From positions 186,001 to 250,000 of the forward strand of contig JADDMT010000035.1 of the NCBI GenBank assembly GCA_021401465.1: DNA of 64,000 bases. The letters run 5' to 3'. Within the stretch, counting starts at the first letter, position 1; every line of letters begins with the position of its first letter. Below the pieces are notes generated by a model that did no database searches, was not told where the DNA came from, and was given only the letters and a program-made list of their open reading frames with translations. Made by a program: the position numbers and the translations under genes. Origin of the DNA: Teratosphaeria epicoccoides (Eukaryota > Ascomycota > Dothideomycetes > Mycosphaerellales > Teratosphaeriaceae). This document shows, in pieces, positions 54,395-64,000 of the stretch.

Positions 54395-55009
54395 ATGGAA
54401 GCACCAGAGATCTATCACCCCCTCCCACTCAACATCGACCCTGCAAGCAAATCCATCTCGTCTCCCGATGCCTCCCTCACCACCGACCTCGACGACCTCA
54501 ACAAGCTCCACCGTCTCCTGCTGGCGCTCGAAACGCCCAATCAAGTGCCGCCACCACCAGTCCCCGTCAACCCCAAGCGCAGCGCCCAGATCACCAAGAT
54601 GAAAGACTCGGGTAACGCCGCTTACAAGAAAGGCGACTTCACTTCCGCCATTCAGATGTACAACATGGCAATCCGCATGGCGTCCGAGCGTCCCGCGTGG
54701 GAACCGAGCGGCCTGGTGAGGGAGGAGCTGAGCGCGCTGTACAACAATCGCGCGCAGGCATATATGCAGACGCAGTCGTGGGCTGAGGCGATGGTGGATG
54801 CGGAAATCAGCGTAGAGTGCAAGAGGGTGGGAAACGTAAAGGCATGGTTCCGAAGAGGGCAGTGTCTGAAGGAGATGGGGAGGCTAGAAGAGGCGAGGGC
54901 GTGGGTGAAGAACGGACTGGAGTTTGAGCGAGCGGGGCCGGAGAAGGCAAACATCGGCGAGTTGGAGACGTTGGGTCGGGAGATTGAGAAGGCGCTGGAC
55001 AGGGCTTAG
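54395..55009 (+). CDS. SEC72: Sec72-like subunit of the post-translational ER translocation complex
   Basis: This is a single exon of 204 residues. The N-terminal 60 residues (EIYHPLPLNIDP, LDDLNKLHRLLLALE) match the small N-terminal domain of fungal Sec72. A tetratricopeptide domain then runs at about 70-200: KDSGNAAYKKGDFTSAIQMY, LYNNRAQAYMQ, VKAWFRRGQCLKEMG. Sec72 is the cytosolic TPR subunit of the Sec62/63 complex and docks Hsp70 Ssa1 with its client before import into the ER. Length fits filamentous-fungal Sec72. The stop at 55007-55009 is followed by a further open stretch in another frame that I take as 3' UTR. Confidence 0.85.
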   Translation: MEAPEIYHPLPLNIDPASKSISSPDASLTTDLDDLNKLHRLLLALETPNQVPPPPVPVNPKRSAQITKMKDSGNAAYKKGDFTSAIQMYNMAIRMASERPAWEPSGLVREELSALYNNRAQAYMQTQSWAEAMVDAEISVECKRVGNVKAWFRRGQCLKEMGRLEEARAWVKNGLEFERAGPEKANIGELETLGREIEKALDRA

Positions 55010-55636
55010 AGAAAAGCTTGCAGCAGCAGCGGAGCGTGAGAACGACGTGAGTAGCACGATGACGACGGAGTTTCAGAGGCTGGAGCACGAGAAGAAGGTC
55101 CTCCCTGCTGCTACCCGAATCAAGTTCTAATGCATCACACCCCCCAACGTTTTTGTCGTCCCTCGCTCGAAAGCGCAACCTTCAGCTTCCAGCTCGGCAA
55201 TTCATCAGATCCATCAAAACTACAAGCCTTCGCACCCACAGAGCCAACCGCCAATCACTCGGCAAAAAGAAACCGGCTCGCTCAACTAACAGCCTACTTT
55301 GATAGAATTGTTGTTGATTACAAACGGTCCAGAAACAGGCATGGCTATCCAATTCTCGTATGAGCAACCACATTAACTCTGCGGTGGGCCAACGTATGGA
55401 GCTGTTTGCTGATTGCACCAACAGAGCTCTGCTCGATGCTGATTGGTAGTGAATCTTCGAATTATGTTCATATAGAGGCAAGAGCGAGTGCAATGATCGG
55501 ATAACAGGGGCTCTGTTGGCAGTGATTAACGCAGGCCCGGCTTGCGCAAATTCACGCCTAAACATTGAGGATTTGATTGAGGCTACCACGAGAACTCGTT
55601 TGATCAGGCTAAAACGAGCACAAGACATTCCCAGCA
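55010..55636. other. Intergenic region
   Basis: About 630 bp with the Sec72 3' flank. No supported feature. Confidence 0.45.
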
Positions 55637-56098
55637 ATGTGCCTAAGACTTGATGATGAGCGCAACTTGAGACTTGACACAATCGTTTCACTCTGTCCCG
55701 ACGTCCTGAGATCACTCAGCCCAATGTCTCTGCCCCTGCGACGCTCACAGCAGCACTTAAAAATCCTGCAGTCACCCGCAGCCATTGTACCCTCGTCACT
55801 CGAATCCATCGACAAATCTCCGGTCCAACCTGTCCCACACTTGAATCCGGGTCCTGCAAAACGACGTTCACAAATGTGCTGGCACATCACCAAAATCTCC
55901 TCGTGCGTCCACGAACAGGTATTCGTACGCAACACCATCAAGTGCCAAAAGCCCGCGCGACCACCGAGGGATACTCCATTGAATCCTGGTGTCATTTATC
56001 ATTCAGATGTCACGCAGGTCGTGAGTGTGAAACAGAAGTGCGATGCGTGTGCTGCTAGGAAGCAAAGGGAGATGTTTGAGCGGCATGATTGGTTTTAG
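55637..56098 (+). CDS. Small Cys/His-containing hypothetical protein
   Basis: The open frame encodes 153 residues from ATG 55637, or 74 from a second ATG at 55874. The C-terminal part holds MCWHITKISSCVHEQVF, then TIKCQKP and KQKCDACAARKQREMF. Its spacing of Cys and His (CWH, CxH, C, CxxC) suggests a small metal-binding fold. I do not recognise the family. The second ATG coincides with the start of the ordered part, and the upstream 79 residues look linker-like. It is supported only by composition and cysteine spacing, so it may be a short real gene or chance. Confidence 0.45.
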   Translation: MCLRLDDERNLRLDTIVSLCPDVLRSLSPMSLPLRRSQQHLKILQSPAAIVPSSLESIDKSPVQPVPHLNPGPAKRRSQMCWHITKISSCVHEQVFVRNTIKCQKPARPPRDTPLNPGVIYHSDVTQVVSVKQKCDACAARKQREMFERHDWF

Positions 56099-56533
56099 GT
56101 GATGGTGAACAGCACACGGCGGTCATGGGATTCGACCGATAATGAGCTTTTTGATATGCAGGTCGTCATGCCAGACACAACAGTGCGGATGGTTCCAAAT
56201 CATGCTGGGTTGCTGCGGTGCCGGAATTGTAATCGAGGCGGGTGGGACTTGTACAGGAGGAGGAGTTTGCCTTACGCTGCAATACCACCCGCCCTGCGCC
56301 AATGCTAGAAGCTCATCATGCTTTCTGAATTCCTGTCCGTCCCGGCGAAGGCATATGACCTCTCGGCGGCCACCTGCATTCACTCCCTACAACGCTTCAG
56401 CCTTCAGCCTCATCAAACAGACCCCGTCCACCCCACACCTCGAACGACCATCAGCAATCGAGGCATCTCCGCACTTTCGACAAACCTCGCAGTCTACCCC
56501 CTACTCTCCCAACCAACAAGCCCAATCCTCATC
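56099..56533. other. Intergenic region
   Basis: About 430 bp. An upstream in-frame extension of the next gene is open here from 56318 but lacks secretory features. Confidence 0.4.
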
Positions 56534-56977
56534 ATGCCCCCGCTCCTGCTGCTCGCGCCCCTCCTCACCGCGCTCCTGCGCATCTCCTCCTCCTCCTCCT
56601 CCGCGCGAGACGCACCAACCTTCACCTGCCCCTCCCACCCTCCGGGAACCTGCTCCCTCCGCTTCCTGCAAACCCTCTTCGACGGCGACGAATTCGAATA
56701 CTCCTGCGCCATCCACGACCACACGGGCACACAAATCAGCGACGCCGCCGGCGTCTGTTCATCCGGTCTAGCAATCGACAGTCCACTGCCTTGGACTGTG
56801 GACGTCCTGGCTTCGACGTATTCCGGGACGCCGCAATTTGCGGCGGACGAGAAGGGGCAGGTTTGGGTGGAGTTTGCGTATGCTGGGGGTGTGTATGGGA
56901 AGGTGAGTGGCGGTGGAAGGTGGGATGATGTTGGGGGTGGGATGATTTGTGTGCAGTTCCCTTGTCCGGGGTTTTGA
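56534..56977 (+). CDS. Small secreted protein with six cysteines
   Basis: Starting at ATG 56534 the product is 147 residues. The signal-like N-terminus is MPPLLLLAPLLTALLRIS, followed by a Ser run and RDAPTFTCPSH. Six cysteines (FTCP, GTCSL, YSCAI, GVCSS, MICVQFPC) could make three disulfides. The middle contains FLQTLFDGDEFEYSCAIHDHTG. The frame is open upstream (ATG 56318), but that extension would bury the signal peptide, so the later start is preferred. There is no recognised family. Composition, size and likely secretion make it an effector or cell-surface candidate. It is single-exon, unlike the two three-exon small secreted genes in this window. Confidence 0.65.
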   Translation: MPPLLLLAPLLTALLRISSSSSSARDAPTFTCPSHPPGTCSLRFLQTLFDGDEFEYSCAIHDHTGTQISDAAGVCSSGLAIDSPLPWTVDVLASTYSGTPQFAADEKGQVWVEFAYAGGVYGKVSGGGRWDDVGGGMICVQFPCPGF

Positions 56978-57916
56978 GGACGGTCTTTCAAAGGAGGTGA
57001 AGGCAGTGGCTGGAGTGGGTATGGTATGTTTGGTCCTTACAACAGACGATGACAAGCCTCTTACCTTCTGCTTGTGTGGGCTTTTGCCTGTATTCTTCGC
57101 GTTCCTTATATCCGGGATGGAACCGGCGGGTGGCCTATTATGGCCGCTTCGGGGTTCATCGGAACCGGATCGGAGCCGCTATCGTCGGTTTGTTGATGGT
57201 CGGGTTGAGCAGAGTGAGCGTGCTGCGTCGCGTCGGACGTGGTTTGCTGCTGGTTGGTGATGCCTGATGCGTCTGCATTAGTGTGGGAGCTGTGAGCTGA
57301 ACCCATGGCTGTTGCACTGCTGTTGCCTGCTGTAACGCGGATGTGATGATGCTGACGTGGTGTTGTATTGTCGACGAATGAAAGCTTGGAGTGATTAATC
57401 GAGGCTGTACAAGATTGCAATACTGTACCGTGCAGAGCTGACTGACCAGCAGCTGACGGCGTGAACTGAAGTCGGAGGAGAATTCTACGGTTGCGGATAG
57501 ACTTCAAGGGGATGCGGCGATGCTTTCATGTCCATGCCATTGCAAGTCGAAAGCCAATCCCTGAAGTGACGGGTCACGACTGACTTGGCGAATTAGAAAA
57601 ACGAACCCATATAGCTCAGCCTCTGCCAGCGGCACCGTCCTGATGCACACTGATAGAGGTCGCATTGTATCAACAGGTGGCTATGACAGCAGATTCAGTT
57701 GTTGCATTACAGAATTTGCTGAGATGGCCATGCTATTGCAGGTCTCAGGTGCATATCCCTCGTGCGTCGTAGAGAGACAGACAGAGGAACCGCCATGTGC
57801 CAGGCAATTCGTGCAATTCGGACTTGGTGCTGACCCCAGATCATGGTTTTACGCGCGGTGTCTGCGTGAAACATTTACAATGGGACAGCTTGAGACCCGT
57901 CGATCCCCTGGCAAGA
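56978..57916. other. Gene-poor spacer
   Basis: About 940 bp between convergent genes. No supported feature was found on either strand. Confidence 0.45.
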
Positions 57917-59324
57917 CTACTCTTTTATCCAAGCAAAGACCACCCGCGCGAATTTCTGCGACGGGAGGTCTATGAGCCAGTAGAAGGCTTCGCCCGCAGC
58001 TGCAGTGACGAGTAGACACGCAATGAAAGCACTGCCTCTCGCTTTAGAATACCCGCGCAGGGAGTCACCGATCATGTTCAAGACCATTTTGATGCCCAAG
58101 GTGTAGACGATGATCGACTGCAAGCAGAAGTAGCCTGAGAAGTGTCAGTCGGATCATGCACATATCGACTCGGAGCGACGTACTGTATGAGCGCTTCCCA
58201 AGAAAGATAAGAGCAGGATTGCTGAAGATCCGACGCAGTACTTGGAGTGATTCCACTAGTATGAAGAATCCAATGATCACCAGATAGTCGTCTACTCGCA
58301 ACATGGGCGCCGTCGTGTCGTTCCAGCTATACAAGCCACCAGTATTGTAGGGGCTGGTATGATAGAAGATCTCAGCTTGGTACAAATCCGGATATGCAGT
58401 TGCCCAAAGCCACTGCATCGTGTAGCCAGCCGCAATGCAACCCCCTGCAAAACCGAGAGACCACAGCTTATGCTTTTGACACCACTCTCTGACATCCATG
58501 TTGATGACCAAGTCTGCAAGCAGCAGGCCGCTGATGGAGAACCAGGCCCATGAGTATACCCACCAGGCGCTGATAATGAACACTGCAGCAGCTGCCAGTC
58601 GCCAGGGCTTGCGAGTGTACGGAATGATGACCATCACAGTGTAGACTGTGTATGACTGCTGAAATAGCGCACTTATGATCCAGAGCGTTTGAGTTGGGAA
58701 TGCGGAGCTAGCAGCTTGGTGGGAGAAGTTGTGGGAGATCCAGAAGACTTGGAAGATGCTGTTGAAGTTTGCCAGTGAGCTGGGTAACGCGTACATGTCG
58801 GTAGCTATCGATGCATTCGAAGTCTTGTCTGCGAAGGCCTTGAGATATGCCGTCCCAAGTGATTTAGAGAAGACGGCATAAACGATGATCAAGGTAGCTG
58901 CCACCGCAAACCACAGCCTCAGACCCCTCCTGACAACTGCACTCGCCAACCTCGTCTTACTCGAGTCCAGCAAGAATGGTAGGCATATGGTCCGCGCCGA
59001 GAGGAAGATGATGGAGGAGTAGATGAGCGAGTCATTCCAGAACAGTATTGAAAGTGATTTGCGCAGAGCGATTTGGTATGTGGGACCGGTGGCATTAGCA
59101 GAGTGCGCCACTACTGTTGGGACGAAGGTTTGTAGGAAAACCCAAAGGAAGCTCATGATCGCGAGACATCCTCGAAGGCCCAGAAGGTAGTCCTGTGATG
59201 AATCACGCGGACTCTTGCGGTCGGCAGGGGTTGATGGGTTGGTGAAGGTGGAAAAGGCCTTTGGAGAGCGCAGTAGTCGAGATAGGTGCTTAGGCAGCCG
59301 AGAGGTCACTTCTTGAAAGGCCAT
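57917..59324 (-). CDS. Acyltransferase-3 family membrane protein (two exons)
   Basis: Exon 1 is 58184-59324 and exon 2 is 57917-58134. The intron 58135-58183 (GTACGT, CTGAC, TCAG) joins GKRSY to SYFCLQSIIVYTLG, giving 452 residues. After a basic N-terminal stretch, QDYLLGLRGCLAIMSFLWVFLQTF is the first helix of the acyltransferase-3 (OafA/OatA-like) family. It is followed by RRGLRLWFAVAATLIIVY, SALFQQSYTVYTVMVIIPY and further hydrophobic segments, about ten in all. The usual catalytic His near the first helix is not seen in the expected R-x-x-x-x-x-H form, so activity is uncertain. Such proteins move acyl groups from CoA to sugars or lipids across a membrane. The frame is open upstream to 59390 but contains no other ATG. 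Confidence 0.78.
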
Positions 59325-59899
59325 GATGGCACGCCAAACAGGAGTGCTTTCGCGGGGAGAGGTGTTGAAGAGTATGATCTGCGCAATCAAATCATTGGTG
59401 TAGGGTCGCTTTACTCCTGTTGCCGATGATGATCACGGAGCCGGGCCTGGAGGAATCCATGCAAAAGAATAGTGTTCACTCTGCGAGTTCTGGCATGCCT
59501 CGTTTTAGTCAATTGCCTATTAAGCCAACCGTCATGGCCGACATGCCGGTTTGATCATCTCCACAAGGGGGTTTTTGGCATTCCACGGCTGTTCTCCACG
59601 GGACAATGCATATCAGAGTGGGACGCCGGTCCTCCTGACTCTGCATTGAACACATTGCACCGCCATTGGTCATCTCGCCTGTTTGCATCTTTCTTCTTCC
59701 GCTGCATGTATCCGGCGAACGCGTCACCGTTGGGTGTTGATGATATCGCCGACGGCGGGCGAATACATGTGCGCACGAGTGTGACGGGGATGCTCGTTAT
59801 TCTGCGCTAAGATGCCTCTCAGTCCTAGGAGGTAACATCCAGCATTGGCCGATTTTGACAGTCAACCCAAGAAATGAACCAGTCTACCGCATCATTACC
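59325..59899. promoter_or_regulatory. Divergent promoter region, acyltransferase / glycosyltransferase
   Basis: About 575 bp shared between the two divergent genes, which allows co-regulation. No specific element can be named. Confidence 0.4.
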
Positions 59900-61558
59900 A
59901 TGGCAAGCGCGCAGAAGTATGCAGACATCAACTCAGTAACACAGGCACTCGGGCAGCAACCGTCTTCCCAACCCAGATCATGGATACAAGCATGCACGCC
60001 GCCAGCATTGCTTGTGGCATACCTCGTCTTTTGGATTTCGCTCTACACAATACTGGACGACCCAGCGATCAAGGTGTTCTGGTTCCTATTTCTGACGATC
60101 GCAACTCTCAATGCTGCCATTACCGCCATCGGGGCCTACGACGGCTTGACTCCTCTTCGCGAAGCTCGCAAAGCAAACGAAAGGGCGAATGGAGCCGGTC
60201 CGAGACCGCATGATCATGACGATGAGCTTCCATCCGTGCATCTGATTTTTGACTGCTTGGGCCTGACAAGGTCTGAGCCACGGAAAAACCTGTGGAGCAT
60301 CGATTATCCAAACGGGAAAATGGCCGTGACGTTGATGCGGTCGAGTCCAGACATACAGCAGACTTCGATGAGCGATTACACAAAATCCGATCAGGCAAGC
60401 CGAGTTCGTGTCGTGACAGTTTCTGCTGGCTCCGCCAATTCTCTAGCCGCCAGATTGGGTTGTTGCTTCAACTCCGATGATCCGAAGCTGAATGCTAGCA
60501 TCACTGCGATTTTCAGCGGCGACGAGCGTCCCCATCCTTTGGCTGTTAAGCGCGCGGTGGGGAGGCTCGTTTCAGATGCTAGGCTAGATGTCATCAATGG
60601 GAGAAAGATTTTGATGCCGTCGACAGGGCGTCCCGGACTGTCAAGTGTAACAAGCTTGCTGCAAGACATGCTCTCAGCTTTACTGCTGCCAGGCAGCGCG
60701 ATCACTTGGAATTTGAGAAGGGCAAACGGAAGCACAGCGTTTTGGCGGACTGAAGCCCTTTGCACTGTTGTGCGCGCGAGTGCCAGCGTCTCCGAGGATG
60801 GTTACGATTTAGCTTGGTCATCGTTCGCTCTACAGTGTCGAGCTGAGACTGACTTGGGCGTCCTCTCGTACGCTCCAGCACCCACAACACTGACCGAGAA
60901 TTGGAGCCAGCTCCTCATTGACGTTCGACAAGCTGCTTTGTCATCCTGCCGATACTGGAGCTTTGCTTTCGGAGGGCTCTGGACAAGACAACGACCGGCG
61001 GAACACAAGCTCGGTCTCAAAAGCCGGGTAGGCGTCTTCTACACCTTGCTGGTGTCGCGTCTGGTGTCGCACACCATAGTGCAGTTTTTTTGCTTGGCCT
61101 GCAGCATGCTGATCACCGACACCCCTCATTCTGCGTCCGGCCTGGCGCAGAAGATCTACTTTCTCCACCCGATTTCAGAGTGGTTGATCATCTTCGGGTA
61201 AGTCAACTCCAGCAGTGATGCGAGCCAAGTAGGTTTCGCGGCAGAGTATCTCGAACGAGATCCACTTTCTACAAAGTGGCGTCTGGCGTATCGCCTATCA
61301 AACTTGCACGCCACAGTATCGCCCGATGTTTGCTTGGCAGCATCGATGTTCCGGCCGCCCTACAGATACGCTTTGCATCTGCTGACCGGACCGCATCGCA
61401 GACTGATATGCTTGTGGGCTCCGATCGCCATGCTGTACAGAGCAAGGTCCGAGTTTGTTTCAGTGTACACGGTCTTCACCACTGCATTGCTGTGGCCATT
61501 GCTGCTACTGTTCCAAGCCGGGGCGGATGTTTTTGGTCAACTAGACGCCATTGTCTGA
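59900..61558 (+). CDS. Family-2-like glycosyltransferase, membrane-bound (C-terminal junction unresolved)
   Basis: The main frame from ATG 59900 runs to a stop at 61199. Two N-terminal membrane segments (LLVAYLVFWISLYTIL, WFLFLTIATLNAAITAI) precede the catalytic part. This contains ITAIFSGDERPHP (possible acidic nucleotide-sugar site), NGSTAFWRTEAL, VSEDGYDLAW (TED-like) and SSCRYWSFAFG (QxxRW-like), the order seen in processive GT2 polysaccharide synthases. A GTAAGT donor sits at 61198. Beyond it, in a frame that no normal splice reaches, follow EYLERDPLSTKWRLAYRL, CLWAPIAMLYRARSEF and a last helix up to 61558. So the gene has either an unusual intron or a one-base error. The polymer made is unknown. 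Confidence 0.65.
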
Positions 61559-62058
61559 GTTGAGCGGGTTCTATGGAGGTTGCTCAGGACGGTCCATGGC
61601 GGATACCCGGGTGTTGTGTGTAGATGGTGGCATGCAAACAGTGCAGTAGGAGTACAATTGAGTAGCAGGCACAGGTCCGACAATGAGAGACAAGTGAAAG
61701 TCCCTACCAATGTCAACCGCCTACGTGAACTCTGGTCGCGTATCTCGCTGGGCAAGGCTCATGCTCCGGCCGTTAATCTGGCGTCAGCGAATGTATAGGG
61801 AGCATCCCACTCAGACTTCATCCGACACTTGCCCCTTGCAGCTCGCTACTCGCTTCAACCAGCCGCGCGGAACAATTCGTACACAAAGGCGACAGAGGAG
61901 ACAGAGGCGTAGTGTGACCCCCGAGCCGAGACGCTCAAGCATGTGAACAGACATTAAGTATTGCGGCTTTGTGCCCGCCGCAAAATGTTGCACAACAATT
62001 TTTAAGTACATCAACTTCCTCGTTCATGCAGTCCACGCACGGTACGAGCTAGACAGCG
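61559..62058. other. Spacer between GT and GH16-like genes
   Basis: About 500 bp. The two genes are in tandem, and no feature is seen beyond the likely promoter of the second. Confidence 0.45.
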
Positions 62059-64000
62059 ATGCTTGGGTATGGAGGCCTTGCAGTACTTTGGGCAGCATTG
62101 ATTGCAGTCGTCGATGCAGCAGTCAACAACAGCACATCCAGCAGCAATTCTTCTTCGACTCTGATCCCAGCAGATTGTCATTGCGGCTTCAGAGATCCAG
62201 ACACGACATTGGTGTATACTGACTCGATCATTGTCTACTTCAACGAGACCCAGACCGTGCCGGATGACATGTTTTCAGTGGACGCATTTTCGCATGCCTA
62301 CGAAAAAGGATGGTCCCTGTACTACCGCGAGGGCGCCAGAGCCGACAATGTCTGGTGGGAGAATGGCACTGTGTGGAACTGTATGTCAAAAGCAATCGCC
62401 GGTCACTTGTTTGGAAGTTATTCAGCCAGTGAGCGTCATGGCTGACGGTATACACAGTATCACCTGGATGGCTCAACCTCAATGTCAGTGGCGCATCTCA
62501 TGAGCACCTAGTAGATGGAGCGCAGCTGCAATCCATCAGGCAGGACATACTTTATGGCACGGTAGGCAACTCAAACGCTGGCATCCTCAATTTTCGCTGA
62601 CAGATCGTCAATGACACAGTTCCGAGTGTTCATGCGCAGTCCTCAGCCATATGCTGGAGGCTCGGCGCTGACTCTTCGTCTGCAATACAATGAGACCAGC
62701 TCTGCCGAGCTTGACCTGTGAGTACGAGTCCTACGGGATGTCGTGCGTCCTGACTGATAGATATGCAGCCTGAACATGGACGACTCCACAGACAATGCAT
62801 GCATGCAAACATCCACCCGCAGTCAGAGTCCGGTGACGTCTTGGGGACTCAACTACACAGTCATGGTAACTACGGCAGATCCTCTGTTCAAGCGCCATAC
62901 ATGCTGACCTCTTTAAGGAAGAGCCACAGAATGACATTGGCCCGTGGGACTTCTGGTACGTTTCTGCTGTCTTGCACCCACTGATCTGTTTACGGCGTTA
63001 CTAACCTTTTATTTCTTGCTTACAGGGAATGGAGAATGGATTGGAATCGTGACAACATCTCCTGGTACGTCGGCCCTTGGAACACCCGCACAGTACCTAC
63101 CACAAATGCTTCTCTGGTCGACGTTCCTGCGGCGTTCTTTCTCAAGCATTGGTCGAATGGCGATGCCTCTTTCATGCAGGGTCCACCAACTTCGACATCA
63201 GCGGCATCCATTGGGTGGGTACGCGTCTTCTTCAATTCGTCAATAACGACTTCTTCGCAAGCAGACTCGGGATCCTGTAACCCCCGCATGCTTTGCTCAA
63301 CAGAGGACGAGACTTTGCGATTGACCACGACCTACAGCACAGAATCAACGATCCGGTGGAAGCCAGCCAAAGAGCGGAGCCGCGGCAGATCGCGAACCGC
63401 TGGGATTGCCCTAATGGTCGCGAGCGTTGCATTCGGGGTAGCACTGATACTTCATGCACTGTTTCAGAAGTGGTTAAGCGGAAGAAGACTTGGAAGCAGA
63501 GCGAGCGCCAAGGGATTGCGTCGACCCAAAGACCTCACTTCACCCGTGCCTAATACGTACGACCGTGGTCCTGCCCGCTCTTGGACCTCTCAAGCGGATC
63601 ACGAATTGGAGACTTTGAGGATCAGGGACAGCTGTACAACAGTCGAGGACGCTCACGACCGCGTAGAGCCGGTTTTGCTGAAGCGTGATCGCTCTGACAA
63701 CGAACGACCATTGATGCATCGGGACTCTGCGGCCGGAAGCTTTACAACAGCGTTCACTTTCGGCGAGAAGACCCTGGGACAAAGCACAGTGAATGTTCTC
63801 GACAGCAATCGTACCAGTTATGCTGATCCAACAGAAGGGGCCGAAATGACCGTCGTTTCTTCGGAGCTACCGAATCGCGCCCTCGGCACACCTGCAACAC
63901 TTGTGGATGCATCGACTGTCGATCTGGCGAACATGCCGCCTGCAGACGTACCTCAAGTGGAGCCAGAAGGATCAGTGGCCGCCGCGAACCCTGGAGCCAA
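62059..64000 (+). CDS. GH16-like extracellular protein with one membrane helix (six exons, 3' end outside window)
   Basis: Exons are 62059-62380, 62458-62561, 62620-62717, 62769-62865, 62918-62955 and 63026 to the window edge; all joins keep frame. A signal peptide (MLGYGGLAVLWAALIAVVDA) leads to many N-x-S/T sites and DCHCGFRDP. The jelly-roll-like body includes LYGTFRVFMRSPQP, SAELDLLNMD (the place of the GH16 ExDxE motif) and EWRMDWNRDNISWYVG, typical of GH16 beta-glucanase-type proteins. In the catalytic triad the last Glu appears replaced, so it may bind rather than cut glucan. One helix (GIALMVASVAFGVALILHAL) anchors it. The cytosolic tail is long, polar and open to the window end. Confidence 0.8.

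Noticed and set aside
1..64000. CRISPR arrays, bacterial operons or phage elements
   Set aside because: The gene structure is eukaryotic throughout. No regularly spaced repeats were seen.

Overview
The window is a stretch of nuclear DNA from a filamentous ascomycete (Pezizomycotina). The signs are short GT-AG introns (about 50-100 nt) with CTAAC/CTGAC-like branch sites, single-gene transcription units on both strands, fungal-specific families (UPF0643, Pet127, Sec72, AIM9-type kinases, MFS sugar transporters, small secreted cysteine-rich proteins), and an 18S rRNA fragment with the filamentous-ascomycete 5' end. A Dothideomycete, perhaps of the Capnodiales/Mycosphaerellales, is my best guess, but that is an inference. 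Exon joins below were made by hand: frame continuity, GT-AG borders and family likeness were checked by eye, not by search.

Layout. 0-10.5 kb: 3' part of a phytanoyl-CoA dioxygenase-like gene, a UPF0643 gene, an MFS sugar transporter, an O6-alkylguanine-DNA alkyltransferase, a small SANT/Myb-like protein, a broken ketopantoate reductase and a hexose transporter. 10.4-13.9 kb: gene-poor. 13.9-22 kb: a P450, an arylsulfatase, a secreted protein made of two cysteine-rich repeats, and a small secreted cysteine-rich protein (copy A). 22-30.4 kb: a very long single-exon Pet127 and a COQ8-type kinase, both mitochondrial. 30.4-33 kb: gene-poor, with a dead AIM9-type phosphotransferase fragment. 33-39 kb: an MFSD10-like transporter, a GH43 glycosidase and an unknown multi-pass membrane protein. 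39.6-44 kb: ArgJ and an Xaa-Pro aminopeptidase. 44-47.9 kb: low-complexity DNA, the related secreted protein (copy B) and an OPT transporter pseudogene. 47.8-52.4 kb: an M1 aminopeptidase with two frame breaks, an ectopic 18S rRNA fragment just after its stop codon, and a DUF89/ARMT1 phosphatase. 52.7-57 kb: a MARVEL-like protein, Sec72, a Cys/His-rich small ORF and a small secreted protein. 57.9-64 kb: an acyltransferase-3 protein, a family-2-like glycosyltransferase and a GH16-like single-pass protein cut by the window edge.

How the genes relate. Most are independent housekeeping or nutrient-uptake genes. Two groupings are worth attention. The last three genes (acyltransferase, polysaccharide-synthase-like GT and GH16-like surface protein) look like a surface-polysaccharide module. 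Two secreted-protein genes 24 kb apart share intron positions, intron phases and cysteine spacing although their sequences have diverged strongly. Four loci show decay or frame breaks (ketopantoate reductase, AIM9-like kinase, OPT transporter, M1 aminopeptidase), and the GT gene has an unresolved junction. Some of the single-base breaks could be assembly errors.
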